From positions 1-64,000 of the forward strand of contig WNNJ02000507.1 of assembly GCA_012934845.2 (NCBI GenBank): DNA of 64,000 nt. The letters run 5' to 3'. Shown here piece by piece: positions 19,232 through 30,539 of the stretch. Made by a program: the position numbers and the translations under genes. This DNA comes from Pomphorhynchus laevis. Lineage: Eukaryota > Acanthocephala > Palaeacanthocephala > Echinorhynchida > Pomphorhynchidae. The notes under the pieces were generated by a model, which saw nothing but the letters and a program-made list of their open reading frames with translations, was not told the DNA's origin and searched no databases. Numbering within the stretch: position 1 is the stretch's first letter; each line of letters opens with the position of its first letter.

Positions 19232-20885
19232 TTTTCCGTCAACTTGTTTACCTCCCTTCCAAGCTGCTTTTCTATCATCACTCTACAAAAAGTGCCTGTC
19301 TTGAAGTTTTATGACGACTTACTCATCTTGCGCGATCAAAAATTATGTAGTGTCATAGTTTCTGGTTATGGCTTCTCTTTACCCACAGTTCATTTTTCTT
19401 CATATCTATCAAACCATACATTTCGCGTCTGTTCTGATTCTTCACTTTCCCATCCTTCTTCCATCCCGACCTGTGTTCCACAAAGCTCCGTGTTAGGACA
19501 TTTGCAACTTTCTCTAAACTCCTTAAGCGACTTCTTATTCTCAAGAAAGGTAATGCATATCTATTTGCCTACAACTTGTTTCCCCCTTTCCAAGCAGTTT
19601 TTCGCTCTAATCACTCTACTGAAATTAACTGTCTTAAAGTTTTATAACGACTTACTCATCGCGCGCGATCAAAAATTATGTAGTGTCATAGTTTCTCTTG
19701 ATCTCTCATCGGCTTTTGACATCGTCGATCACTCGATTCTTCTCCATGGTCTTCGTCATGATTGTGGCTTCTCTTTACCCACTGTAGCTTTGTTTTCTTC
19801 ATGTATATCAAACCGTAGATTCGCGTTTGTTCTAACTCATCGCTTTCCCATCCTTCTTCCATCCCGTCCGGTTTACCATAAGGCTCAGTATTAAGCCCTC
19901 TGCTTTTCAGTCTTCTCCTCGATGAATTGTCTTTGATTTGGCGTACATTCAACTTTCATGTACGCAATATATTGATGACATTATCATCAATACTCATGCA
20001 CCTGCTTTTCGTATTAATGATCTTAGTGTTTCTGCTTCCAACTATCTTGCCTCAATTTTCAATCATCTTTATTCTCTTCGTCTTACTCTAAATCCTAATA
20101 AATCAAAAATAATATGAAACCTTACTCGACGCTTCGACGTAGAACCTCCCTCCGTATCATTAAATTATACAATTCTTCCTATCGTTGACAATCTCATTTT
20201 CCTAAGCTTACATTTAGACAACCGACTTTTACTTAACTTTTAGTTAGAAATAAAGTACGCTCATCTACCTTGATTCTCCGCAACCTCCGTCAAATTCGTA
20301 GATTGATCAATTTCACTTCTTGTATGACTCATATCTTCTCTCCATTTCTCAAAACTTGATTACTGTCTTAGTCTATTTTCCAACTCACCTAAATCCACTC
20401 TCCTTTCACTACAACGCATCGTCAACGCATCCGTCCGACTTCTCTTCAGTCTTCGTCGTTTTGATCATACATCTCACCATCTTGCTTCTTTTGATTTGTC
20501 TATTATTTATTCTCATGTTCAAATTCGTTTTCTCATTGCTTTCCACCTTGTTATCTTTTATAGTCGTTCCTTTCTTTTCGTGATAATTCTTGTCTTGTTT
20601 ACTGTTTTTTGCGTTTCCGTAATTCTGTTCTTTTACATGTCCCAAACAACTTTACCTTCTTTGGCTTTCGCTCTTTCCACGTGGCAGTTCCTCTCTCGTG
20701 GAATCATCTGCCCATTCATATACATCACTTAACCTCAATGTCGTGCTTAAAACGCCAAATCCAATTCCATTTTAACAATTAAACTAATTTATCTGTGTGA
20801 CTTTTGCTGTTTTTTTATTAGTAAGTGGACTTGTAAGCGTGCAGCTGGCACGCATTTGTCACTTTAAATAAATTATTATACCATT
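19232..20885 (+). mobile_element. LINE A copy A2, 5'-truncated, rearranged and broken
   Basis: It starts inside RT (FPPF-like coding, 19240) and runs to an A/B-type 3' end: stem GCGTGC-AGCTG-GCACGC near 20836 and AAATAAAT near 20865. A segment from about 19250 to 19497 is followed by a jump back to an earlier point of the same RT region (19500 on). The block around VPVLKFYDDLLI therefore occurs twice. Stops and frame changes are common, and no ORF2 function remains. Confidence 0.8.
19244..20740 (+). pseudogene. RT of A2, broken
   Basis: The open piece 19244-19894 contains the duplicated RT block, including VSLDLSSAFDIVDHSILLHG, the catalytic palm region that holds one of the metal-binding Asp residues. 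Later pieces (to 20740) match the A1 C-terminus, for example LSRGIICPFIY in a shifted frame. The YADD box is not readable in an open frame. Confidence 0.7.
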
Positions 20886-20967
20886 AATTACGGTGAGCAT
20901 TTTATAAAGACATAAGTCATTAACATGGATCTCTTCAGCTCTACTGACTCAGCCACCCATAACGCCC

Positions 20968-21412
20968 CTGTTTATGATGCTCCTACGTCGCCGCCACTTT
21001 GACCACACATCCACATATCGTGCCCAACTCTCCTGGCCCACCATCCACATCCGCATACAACTCCGACTTCTTGTAACTTTTCGTCTCATCGCTGTTGGCT
21101 CCCCATCGTTCATCAACCTCCCATTCTTAGATGACACTGGTCCCACCTCTCTATCACTGCGTTTCCGTAATTCCCTCTTACTCTACGTTTTTAATTATTC
21201 TAACAACTACGGTCTCCGATCCTTCCTCGTCGCTGCCCCACTCGCCTGGAATCAGCTCCCACTCGACGTCCGCCGCGGTCCCTCCTTTTACTGCATTCAA
21301 ATGCCGCCACCGTACCCACCTCCTCGATACTTGATTTAGATCTTTTGTTTTTTGTTGTTGTGATTATGTAAGCGTGCGCCGGCACGCATTTGCCACGTAA
21401 AAATAAATCTTT
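20968..21412 (+). mobile_element. LINE B copy B3, 3' fragment
   Basis: It begins inside the ORF2 C-terminus (RRRHFDHTSTYRAQLSWPTI) and runs through PFLDDTGPTSLSLR and LAWNQLPLDVRRGPS to a frameshifted end near 21339. The 3' UTR has the stem GCGTGC-GCCG-GCACGC at about 21373-21388, then TTTGCCACG and AAATAAATCTTTTTTT. The open frame 20974-21339 is a C-terminal remnant only. Confidence 0.85.
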
Positions 21413-21565
21413 TTTTAATATCTAACGATCAAGTATACATTAAAAAAAGGCTGACAGGATTTTATTATATGATGGTATTTCAATATTATTTGAATTTTTG
21501 ATGTACTTATTCTGACAGAAACGTTTTGCCGTACTCACATTGCAATGTCAGGTTTCTAGTCATCA

Positions 21566-22400
21566 ATGAGAGGTGCTTCTGCCCTTAGACTTTTATCTGG
21601 TAGAGATGCAGATGTTATAGTCCTTCAGGAGACGCGGTCTATTCGTCTCACCCAGGACATTATTCGATTCATCCCTAAGCACATTTGTTCCCACTATACT
21701 CCGTCCATAACCCCACCTCACTCCTGTTCATCTCAAGGTCTTTTGAACTAAGTTAAATGCTCCTTAAGGTCCTCCCTCCTATTAAACTACACATGTCCGG
21801 CCATGTCTTGTTTAGTAATTTCACGCTGTAAGAACGGTAAACGCCTCAGTCTAGCCAATGTCTATATTCGTCCAGGGGAGATTCACAAGAACCGTAACCT
21901 CCTGGATGGTATTATTGACAGCAGTTATGACATGATCCTTAAGGATTTCAACGACAGAACTGGTCGTTTGAACAATGCAGCACTTCACAGAGCTAGGAAC
22001 AGTCATCTTATTCACAAACCCCCATCCCCTACCTTTCATTGCACATCAACAAATTCTATCCTCGACATTTTACTGATTCACACAAGATGGCGGTTAAAAC
22101 CCCTCCGCACGAAGCAGTCGCGCGAGCAATTGTCCACCTCTCATGACCTCATTCGTTGGAGAATTTAGGAAGATATGTTGCTTCGAAGAAGGTTTCACTT
22201 TGATCCGCTCAGAGTGGCCTTCTTTCAAGCGGCTATCCAACTCTTTCCCAGAATAACAAATGAGAGTCTGACCGAATTTAATACCTACCTCTTTTCGCAA
22301 GCTACCGCGATTTTATCGACTACCTAGAAAGGTCGTATATACAATCCCACTCCGACGACATCAAGGTCCTAGCGAAATTGCTGAACCTCCCTAATCTCTC
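21566..22400 (+). pseudogene. Endonuclease of C2, broken
   Basis: The piece 21566-21751 reads GRDADVIVLQETRSIRLTQD, with the catalytic Glu in LQETRS. The piece 21803-22168 reads LANVYIRPGEIHKNRNLLD, then MILKDFNDRTGRLNNAAL, where the usual GDFN is KDFN. It ends near HDLIRWRI. The two frames are separated by a short broken stretch, and the linker (to 22510) shows further breaks. Confidence 0.78.
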
Positions 22401-22734
22401 TGTTTCCGCCAGACAGGTTCTCTCGAATGAATACTGGAGCACTAGTTATAGGTTCCAGCTGAGTAAGGATAGGACGAGTATTGTTCGTCTTAATCCTTCT
22501 AAGTCTTCCTTTTAGAAGATTTTCAAGAAGGAGAAGTTTGTTTGCTGGAAGGATAGAGCATTGGGTTGGATAGGGAATGTAGGCCTTGATAAAGTTTTGG
22601 AGGAGTCACTAGCCCTACACAACTATGGAGCCACTCAATCACCTCAACCAATCCCGCCCTGGTGTAACTTCAGGAGTATGGATCTATCTGTTAAGAATAT
22701 CCTTAAAAAAAGGATTTATTTTAACGTGGCAAAT

Positions 22735-22760
22735 GCGCCCAGCGCACGCTTACATGACCA
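22735..22760 (-). other. B2 3'-terminal stem-loop
   Basis: On the minus strand GTAAGCGTGCGCTGGGCGCA precedes TTTGCCACG and the AAATAAATCC tail. The stem has one altered base compared with the GCGTGC/GCACGC form of other copies. Confidence 0.65.
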
Positions 22761-22780
22761 CAACAAAACAAAACTGTGAA

Positions 22781-25054
22781 TCAGGTGTCGAGAAAGTGTG
22801 AACGGAGGAGGTGTTTGAATGTGATAAAGGAGGGAGCGCGGCGGACGTCGAGAGGAAGTTGATTCCAGGCGAGTGAGGCGGCGACGAGGAAGGATCGGAG
22901 ACCGTAGTTGTTGGAGTAATTAGGAACGTGGAGTAAGAGGGTATGACAGGAACGAAGCGATAGCGAGGTGGGGCGAGTATCGTCTAAGAAAGGAATGTTG
23001 ATGAACGATGGGGAGCCGACAGCGATGAGACGAAAAGTAACGAGAAGAAGGCGGAGTTTGATGCGGATGTGGATGGTGGGCCAGGAGAGTTGGGCAAAAT
23101 ATGTGGATGTGTGGTCGAAGCGACGGAGACGGAAGAGCACTCGAACGGCGGTGTTGATTATTCGTTGTAGGGGTAGGATGATGGATTTTGGAGAATTGGC
23201 GAAAAGGCTAAGGCAGTAATCGATTTTAGGGAAAAGAAGCGATGAAAGAAGAGACATACAAGAACGGAAGTCAATAAGGGGGCGGATACGGCGGATGTCA
23301 CGAAGAATTAAGTTAGACGAGCGGACCTTGTCACGGACGAAGGGTTTAAGGGAAAGGTGATCATCGAAATGGAAGCCTAAGAAAGTGAGATTGTGGACTA
23401 TAGGGATGATCGATGAGGCAAAAGATACAATGGGAGGAGATATGCTTGGTTTACGGGGAAGGATCCACATTATTTTGGACTTTTCGGCGTTTAGAACGAG
23501 ATGGAGATTGGAGAGACGTTTGTAGATAGAAGAAAGACAGTTGGAGGCAGAAATGCCGATATCGTGTATGCGATGTGCGGGTGCATGAGCATAGATTAGA
23601 ATGTCATCAGCGTATTGCATGACGTTAAAGGAGTAAGGTTTGATAAATGGAGAGAGATCGCCAAGCAAAAGAGAGAAAAGCAAGGGACCTAGGACTGAAC
23701 CTTGTGGAACCCCGCAAAACATAGGGATGGGAGGGGAGGATGATGAATTAGAACAGACGCGAAAGGAACGGTCGGATAGATATGAGGCGAACCAAGCTAC
23801 GGAGGAGGAAGAAAAGCCGTAATCATAACGAAGGCGAGAAAAGAGGACGGAGTGGTCGACAATGTCGAATGCGGAGGAGAGGTCGAGGGAGATGAGAACA
23901 CTATATAGAGCCTTGTCTCGAGAAATGAGTAAGTCGTTGTACACTTTTATGCATGCGATTTCTGTCGAGTGATTAGAGCGGAAAGCGGATTGGAAAGGAG
24001 GGTACAGATTGGATGAGGAGAGATAAGCGTTGATTTGTATTAAGATGAGGCGTTCTGAGAGCTTTGAAAGAGTAGGGAGTAGTGAAATGGGGCGATAGCT
24101 AGAAGGAAGAGAAGGGTCGAGCGATTGTTTCTTAAGGAGGGGACGAACGATTGCGGATTTCCAGTGTGAAGGGAAGATACGACTGCGGATGGAAGAGTTA
24201 AACAAGGTTGTGAGAAATGGGGATATCGATGAGCATATAGATTTTAATATGTGGGTAGGCAGGGGATCGGCAGGTGAGGTTTTGTTGGGCAAGGACATGA
24301 GGACAGATGATACTTCTGTAGGTGATACAGGGAGAAGATGAAAGAGTTCCGGAAGGATGAGAGTAGACTGGGCAGAGTGGGATAGGATGGAGACCGGGGT
24401 GTGAGAGAGCAGCGTGGATACTTTAGTCTGGAGAAATGACGAATAATCATTAGCATTGATGTTGCAAGGCGTAGAGGAACGAGCCAGGATTGAGTTAAAA
24501 GTATGCCAGAGAGTCTTAGAGTTGAATGAAGTGATGATTTTATGCTGCCAGAAGGAGTTGCATTTGGTACGTAGTAGGTGGAGATGAGACCGGCGAAGAG
24601 CAAGATAGGAATCACGGAAAGACGGAGTGATCGAGCGGAAATCGCGTCTGAGAGAGCGGTGATAGATTCGAAAAGCATGGCGGAGTCGACGCTTTGAGAG
24701 TAGGCATTGGATGTCAAACCATGGGGCACGGTGCAAGCGACGGTGTGGGTGAGACTTGAAGGGCAAGAGAATATCGAGAGTGGATGTGAGTTCAGAGTCG
24801 AAAAGAAAGGCGAGATTGTGAGGAGATGAATATGTTATTGTGGGTAATGATAGAGACGATTTGAGTAAGGCAGATCGGAGAAGGGAGAGGTCAAGATTTC
24901 TCCAAGGGCGACGTAGGATTGTAGGTGTGTGAGGAGGGGAGTGGTAGCAAGCGAGATCAAGGGTGATAAGAAAGTGATCGGATAGACCAGTATCAGAGAT
25001 GGACAGTGAGGTGTGGGCAGCAAAATGATCGGGGACAGCGATGATGTCGAGTGC
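22781..25054 (-). CDS. B2 ORF2, partial endonuclease plus complete reverse transcriptase
   Basis: 757 residues are open from the 5' truncation to the TGA at 22781. It begins inside the endonuclease (ALDIIAVPDHFAA, then GLSDHFLITLDL). It continues without a frame break into APWFDIQC, FHLLPVSPTEVSSVLMSL, SYRPISLLPTLSKLSER, FRSNHSTEIACIKVYNDLL, ISLDLSSAFDIVDHSV, CGVPQGSVLGPLLFSLLL and MQYADDILIYAHA (catalytic pair). It ends LAWNQLPLDVRRAPSFITF. The start is missing because of truncation; the first in-frame start-like codon is a TTG at 24766 and is not a real start. RT residues look complete. Confidence 0.9.
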   Translation of the reverse strand, partial: ALDIIAVPDHFAAHTSLSISDTGLSDHFLITLDLACYHSPPHTPTILRRPWRNLDLSLLRSALLKSSLSLPTITYSSPHNLAFLFDSELTSTLDILLPFKSHPHRRLHRAPWFDIQCLLSKRRLRHAFRIYHRSLRRDFRSITPSFRDSYLALRRSHLHLLRTKCNSFWQHKIITSFNSKTLWHTFNSILARSSTPCNINANDYSSFLQTKVSTLLSHTPVSILSHSAQSTLILPELFHLLPVSPTEVSSVLMSLPNKTSPADPLPTHILKSICSSISPFLTTLFNSSIRSRIFPSHWKSAIVRPLLKKQSLDPSLPSSYRPISLLPTLSKLSERLILIQINAYLSSSNLYPPFQSAFRSNHSTEIACIKVYNDLLISRDKALYSVLISLDLSSAFDIVDHSVLFSRLRYDYGFSSSSVAWFASYLSDRSFRVCSNSSSSPPIPMFCGVPQGSVLGPLLFSLLLGDLSPFIKPYSFNVMQYADDILIYAHAPAHRIHDIGISASNCLSSIYKRLSNLHLVLNAEKSKIMWILPRKPSISPPIVSFASSIIPIVHNLTFLGFHFDDHLSLKPFVRDKVRSSNLILRDIRRIRPLIDFRSCMSLLSSLLFPKIDYCLSLFANSPKSIILPLQRIINTAVRVLFRLRRFDHTSTYFAQLSWPTIHIRIKLRLLLVTFRLIAVGSPSFINIPFLDDTRPTSLSLRSCHTLLLHVPNYSNNYGLRSFLVAASLAWNQLPLDVRRAPSFITFKHLLRSHFLDT

Positions 25055-25059
25055 CTAAG

Positions 25060-25810
25060 CTTAACTCCAAAGGTCCACTCCCGGGCACCTCTAAATCCGT
25101 CGCTCCACTTTCTTCTCGGGTCTGTCAGCTTTTGACAGCTGATCAGAGAAGAGAGGTGACCGTCACAATGCTTTTAGCATCCCCATCCGATGTAGCAGGC
25201 ATAAATATTAGTAAGCGAGTTTTTATACCTAAGAAAAATCCTGTCTCGTGCCCTAAAGATCTGCGACACATTTCGATTCAAAATGCCATCGTGTCGATTT
25301 ACGAAAAAGCGCTTGCGCGTAAAATCCGCGACTATCTGAGTAGGCGTAATTTGATCCCTCCAGGTTTTCATGGGTTCGTCAAAGGTCGCTCGGTCCATTC
25401 ATCAGTAGGTGAAGTAGAACAGTTTTGTCGGGAGAATATCCATCGTTTAGCTGTGGCTGTTTTCCTTGACTTTACTGCATTTGACCGCATCTTCGTTTCC
25501 TTTATGATCTCTCCTCTCAGGTCCCTCGGGTTGCCTGCGAAAATTGTGAACAGGGTGGAGATATCACTGTATACCAAGCGGTTCTACTATGAAGACGAAC
25601 CTGATGCGCGTCAGTTCTACCCTATTATGGGTGTGCCTCAAGGATCCCCACTTTCTCCTATCCTATATCTTGCTGCCTCCATTGTACTATTTAAGAATTT
25701 TAAACGTGATCAACATCTAGTGGTATACGCTGATGATACCACGGTCCTGTTCTCTGGACGCAGGTGCAAAGATGTCGCCTCGGACATCAGCCGTTTCTTT
25801 TTAAGATAAA
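25060..25810 (+). pseudogene. Reverse transcriptase of C2
   Basis: An open frame of about 250 residues: REVTVTMLLASPSDVAGINI, then SIYEKALARKIRDYLSRRN, GFVKGRSVHSSVGEVEQF, AVAVFLDFTAFDRIF (one residue shorter than the SAAFD of C1), GVPQGSPLSPILYLAAS and VVYADDTTVLFSGRRCKD. It stops at 25809. The thumb and C-terminus (VKYLGFTVTMNWSAKADLDR) continue after breaks to about 26150. The frame can be read upstream into B2 sequence, but that is chance read-through across the insertion edge. Confidence 0.82.
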
Positions 25811-26345
25811 AAGACCAGCTCCCCAAATACAATCTTATTTTAAACTCCGCTAAATCACAGGCTGTTGTCTTTCATGGCACCCCTGCAACTAAGAAAAAAC
25901 TTAGGAGATTAGCACTCTCTGCGCTCTCCTCCATATTTGCCTATGAACCACTTGCTACCTTCACAAGTCGAGTAAAATACCTGGGGTTCACTGTTACGAT
26001 GAACTGGTCGGCGAAAGCTGACCTAGATAGACTCAAACGTATCCTGAAGAAAGCTAGGTGGGCCCTGAAACGGGCTCAGCATCTGTCATTGAAAGGGAAA
26101 ACCCAGGTGCGCCTTTGGGGTACCTGGGCTATCTCGGGATTAGTCATCTTTTCGAGATGACGTCCCCAGAGCAAAGGCTAAGGTTTCTTAAGCTCCTCGT
26201 CATTCGTTTACCCATCATAGTCCGCGCCGATTGGATTCTTCGGGGGTGAAATACCCCGGGTTATTCAGTCGGAAGGCGGCGTGTTGGATCGGTTGGGGGC
26301 TCAGATCCTCCTGGACCTGAAGTTATAAAAGAGAAAGTAGTAGAC
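25811..26345 (+). other. C2 ORF2 end and 3' region
   Basis: Broken coding for the RT thumb and C-terminal part, then a 3' region with GTGTTGGATCGGTTGGGGGC and an A-rich end. The same 3' region ends C4, and C1, C3 and C5 keep shorter parts of it. TTTAATAAAATCGTTATTATTGTC follows at about 26400 and may be the true tail. Confidence 0.65.
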
Positions 26346-26589
26346 AAAGAATAGTTGAAGACAGAAGTTGTTCTTGCATGCTACTTATAGGTTATTGATG
26401 TATTTAATAAAATCGTTATTATTGTCATTAATGAATTGGACACATGTAGCAACCAAAGGTCTTCGACTTGTGGAATTATCATATTAGACCAATTTTCCTC
26501 ATCATAAAATTACTGCTGACAGTGCAATTGCTATTTGATTTTCAAAGCTCTTCATTTTAATCCAAGATACTTCCTAGCAATCAAAACTA

Positions 26590-27700
26590 GTAAGCAATTG
26601 TCGCTGGGGATTTTAATGTAAGATACAGAACGTCGTTATCACATAAACTAAATGATTACCCATCGTGTAATGACATTACGCTGTATGATCAAACTGAAGG
26701 ATGGTCAGGTGTCAAACAAGACTTATACTGATCTTGTGTTTACTAACAATCACGTAGTACGTTTGCATCTAGAACTCAGCACTCATTGATCTCAACAAAA
26801 ATCCGTCTCATTTGTTATTCGTCTTATCGGAAAAGAATACAACACTGCGGAGAATATGATAGTGAGCGTCTTCAGAATTGAATATTTAATCGTAACTAAT
26901 TGAATATGGGTGATGTAACTTATTGTGTGGATTAGTTTAATTTGTAGTGTACACCTTGGTTTATGTAATACTATTTCGTTGATATCAAAAGCATATATGT
27001 GACAGTATTAAAGCAATCAGATCTTGATGTATCTTAACCGTACTTTTATCTGCTCAACTCTAGGCGCAAGTTAAAAGTTTCTGTGGAAGAAGAGTACTTC
27101 ATCTTAGGAAAGCCAACTGTGGTCTGTAGCCTGCTGTCGACATTGTCGGTTTCGATAAGAAGATCACATATTACTCAAGAAATCAGAAGATTCCGAGTCG
27201 AAATTAGTGGACAGAAAACCAACTGTAGTATCATGTATAGATTTAAAAGATGTAAAATATTAATTTTGAAGCAGTTACAAAATGGACTTTATGGACTTTT
27301 ATGAATCGCTTTATCCACCAAGAATGATGCTATTATTAATAAATCGCGTGATGGGAATGAGTAAGGATCTTATTAATTTAGTGTCATCACATGAAAAATT
27401 GCCAGTAGCCTTAATTTCATGGCCATAAAGAAAGCTGCATATTCTGATAAACTTTGTATTGAAAAATTAAAGGTTCGCTCCATTTATTATCGGAATTTAT
27501 CTGATATGATTGCTCAATTATATCTTACGTGGCAATCTGCAAACGTCGTTTGGGATGGATGACATTGTAGATGTGCTATACAAAAGAAAAAATGCCGTCT
27601 ACTTATTCGTCTACCATACATGTCTATAATGACAAAATTTGCGTTATCTGTCGTTAGTTTAGTTCATGTATTTGCTCGTACTGCCAAATTCGTCGATCTG
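26590..27700 (+). pseudogene. Decayed LINE endonuclease and linker, unassigned
   Basis: At about 26605 a frame reads GDFNVRYRTSLSHKL, the endonuclease GDFN box. At about 26720 another reads KTYTDLVFTNNHVVRLHLEL, like the T-LDLVFT box before SDH. Further readable linker-like pieces appear at 27083-27304 and to 27600. No RT boxes follow, because B4 begins at about 27775. Many stops. Confidence 0.5.
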
Positions 27701-27774
27701 CTTCACGTCTTCACACAAGCACATTTAAGTTTGACCATCACGCAATTGATAATGCCATTAATGCCATAACTGTC

Positions 27775-28760
27775 AATGCCATTCATGGACCTCCGCTTTT
27801 CTCTCTTATACTTGACGATCTCTCTTCGTTTATCAAACCTTACTACTTTAACGTCATGCAATATGCCGATGACATCCTCAAATATGCTATTGCACCCGCG
27901 CATCATATACACGATATCGAAATTTCTGCCTTCAACTGTATTCTATCTACGAACGTCTCTCCAATCTCCATCTCGTTCTAAACTCAGACAAGTCCAAAAT
28001 AATGTGGATCCTCCTCCGTCAACCTAACATATCTCATCCCCCTGTATCTTTTGCCTCATCAAACATCCCAATTGTTCACAATATCACTTTCTTAGGCTTC
28101 CATTTCGATGATCACCTTTCCCTTAAACCTCCGTCCGCGACAAGGTTCGCTCGTCTACCTTAATTCATCGTGACATCCGCCGTATCGTCCCCTTATCGAC
28201 TTCCGTTCCTTATGTCTCTTCTTTCATCGCTTCTTTTCCCTAAAATCGATTACTGCCTCAGCCTTTTCGCCAATTCTCCAAAATCCATCATCCTACCCCT
28301 ACAACGCATCATCAACTACGCCGTTCGAGTGCTCATACGTCTCCGTCGCTTTGACCACACATATTGCCCAACTCTCCTGGCTCACCATCCACATCCGCAT
28401 ACAACTCCGCCTTATCGTAACTTTTCATCTCATCGCTGTCGGCTCCCCATCGTTCATCAACCTCCCTTTCTTAGACGACACTTGTCCCAACTCTTTATTA
28501 CTGCGTTCCCGTAATTCCCTCTTACTCTACGTTACCAACTACTCTAACAACTACGGTCTCCGATCCTTCTCGTCGTCGCATCACTCGTCTGGAATCACAT
28601 CCCTTTCGACGTCTGCCGCGCTCCCTCCTTTATCACATTCAAATGCCGCCCCGTACCAACCTCCTTGACACATGATTTAGATTTTTTATTTTTGTTCTTG
28701 TGATCAAGTAAGCGTACGCCAGCGCGCATTTGCTACGTAATGGAAAAACATTTTTTTTCT
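27775..28760 (+). mobile_element. LINE B copy B4, 5'-truncated and broken
   Basis: It starts in the RT palm (PPLFSLILDDLSS, FNVMQYADDILKYA in shifting frames) and runs through the ORF2 C-terminus to the 3' stem (GCGTACGCC-AGCGCGC, about 28711-28727) and TTTGCTACG. Open pieces at 28170-28514 and 28351-28668 are ORF2 C-terminal remnants in two frames. Several frame changes disable it. Confidence 0.82.
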
Positions 28761-29159
28761 GTTTTATGTTGCCCATCACCGAAAAGGAAATTTCTAATTA
28801 ATGCCTGTTGTATTGTTATTATTGCATTCGCGCTAGACTCTTTGCCTCATCATTCTTTGAAAGCTACTTGAATATTTAAGATGTGGTCTCTTACTCGTAT
28901 CAAGTATTTATATATACTTGTACATCAAATTGGTATGCCTTTTCGAATACCTTTACCAATTGATGACGATATTCTTTTAATAATTCACACCTTTAGGCTC
29001 ACACTGTTACACTGTGAACGAACAAGACGGCATATAAATAAATAAAGATTTTTTTAAATTACAGAACTATCGTCAAGAGTAAAACAAACTAAGTTAAAGA
29101 TAAATCCTCAGCAACTCTATCTTAATCATAAATGCTTAAATTACGTCTTCTCAGCAACA
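28761..29159. other. Spacer, no gene seen
   Basis: AT-rich DNA between B4 and C3. A stretch at 28990-29045 ends in AATAAATAAAG and could be an old retroelement tail. No coding motif is seen. Confidence 0.4.
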
Positions 29160-29539
29160 TTGTCACGGCCTCAGGTTCATAGGGTATCTGAGCCCGAACG
29201 CCGCACCAGCGCGCCGCCATTCGACTGAACCATTAGGGGTATCTCACTCCCTAACAGTCCAGTCAAGGCGGACTATGGTCGGTAATATCAAGACGAGGAG
29301 CTTGAGAAACGTTAATCTTTGCTCTAGGGACGTCCTCTAGAGAAAACGACTAATCCCGAGATAGCACAAGTACCACAAAAGTGTACTTGATTTTTCCCAT
29401 CCAATGACATATGCTGGGCCCGCTTCAGGGCCCACCTAGCTCTCTTCGGAATACGTTTAAGTATATCCAGGTCAGCTTTGGCCGACCAGTTCACCGTAAC
29501 GGTGAACCCCCGATATTTTACTCGACTCGTGAAGATAGG

Positions 29540-30480
29540 GAGTGGTTAAGGTTGCAAAATGGAGAAGAGTGCAGAGAGTGCTAATCTTTTGAGTTTCTTT
29601 TTGGTCGCAGGGGTGCTATGAAAGACAACCACCTGCGATTTACTGGTGTTTAGAATAAGATTGAAAGCGGATAGCTGATCTTTTAATTTTGAAAAGGAAC
29701 GGCTGATGTCCGAGACCACATCTTTGCACCTGCGTCCAGAGAACAGGGATGCGGTATCACCAGCGTATACCACTAGACGTTGATCGCGTTTGAAAGCCTT
29801 TAAGAGAACAATGGAGCTAGCGAGATATAAGATAGGAGAAAGTGGGGAACCTTGATGCACACCTGTAATAGGATATTATTGATGTGCATCAGAGGTCGTC
29901 TTCATAGTAGAACCGCTTGGTGTACAGCAATATCTACACCCTGTTAACAATTCTCGCATGCAGCCCGAGGTACAATAGATAAGAGATAACAAACGGAACG
30001 GAGATGCAGTGAAATGAAGCGGAAAAGTCAAGAAAACAGCTACATCAAGCTGATGAATGTTATCCTGACAAAACTGATACACTTCACCAATTGCTGAATG
30101 GACCAAGCGCCCTTTGACGAACTCAATATAAACTCGGTGGGATTAGGTTACGCCTACTTAAATGGTCGCGGATTCTACGCGCAAGTGCTTTTTCGTAGAT
30201 GTATATGGGGGAATTTCGAATCGAAATGGATCGCAGGTCTTTGAGACATGAAATTGATTTTATCCTTGGTAAAAATATACGTCGGCTATAATTGATGCCT
30301 GCTACATCGGATGGTGAGGCTAAAAGCATTGTGACAGCCACTTCTCTTCTTTGATCGGCTTTCAAAAGCTGACACTCTAGAAGAGAGTAGAGCGACGGAT
30401 TTGGAGGTTCCTGGAATTGGGCCCCAGGAGTAAATTATATCCGTAACGGATAAGTCCCTGCCCCTGAAGTCACCCAAGGC
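29540..30480 (-). pseudogene. Reverse transcriptase of C3
   Basis: Minus-strand pieces in order: 30477-30286 (GTSKSVALLSSRVS), 30365-30123 (REVAVTMLLASPSDVAGINY, IYEKALARRIRDHLSRRNLI), 30106-29876 (VHSAIGEVYQFCQDNIHQLD) and 29860-29546 (QGSPLSPILYLASSIVL, VVYAGDTASLFSGRRCKD). The catalytic box reads YAGD rather than YADD. Frames change between pieces, so no function remains. Confidence 0.8.
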
Positions 30481-30539
30481 GGGATTGACTGGGGAGAAAG
30501 CGTGACTCCATAATTGTGTATGGCTATTGACTCCTACAA

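Larger units (their letters stand above)
22707..25059 (-). mobile_element. LINE B copy B2, inserted into C2
   Basis: A 2.35-kb minus-strand insertion whose 3' tail (A/T run, complement of AAATAAATCCTTTTTTT) lies at 22707 and whose truncated 5' end is at about 25054. CTTAA is found at both edges (22702-22706 and 25060-25064) and fits a short target duplication. Five extra bases (25055-25059) at the 5' junction are typical of LINE integration. ORF2 is open over all the retained length, so this insertion is fairly young. Confidence 0.88.
21560..26345 (+). mobile_element. LINE C copy C2, split by a B2 insertion
   Basis: Endonuclease and linker lie at 21566-22706, reverse transcriptase and 3' region at 25060-26345. 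The gap is exactly LINE B2. Across the gap the two halves match the uninterrupted order in C1 (ATATCCTTAACTCC). C2 lacks ORF1 and the start of the endonuclease. Its RT frame is open for 250 residues, so it is better preserved than C1. Confidence 0.85.

Noticed and set aside
22968-23822. Basic ORFs on the plus strand within B2
   Set aside because: Arg/Glu-rich shadows of the minus-strand RT gene. The opposite strand has continuous RT motifs.
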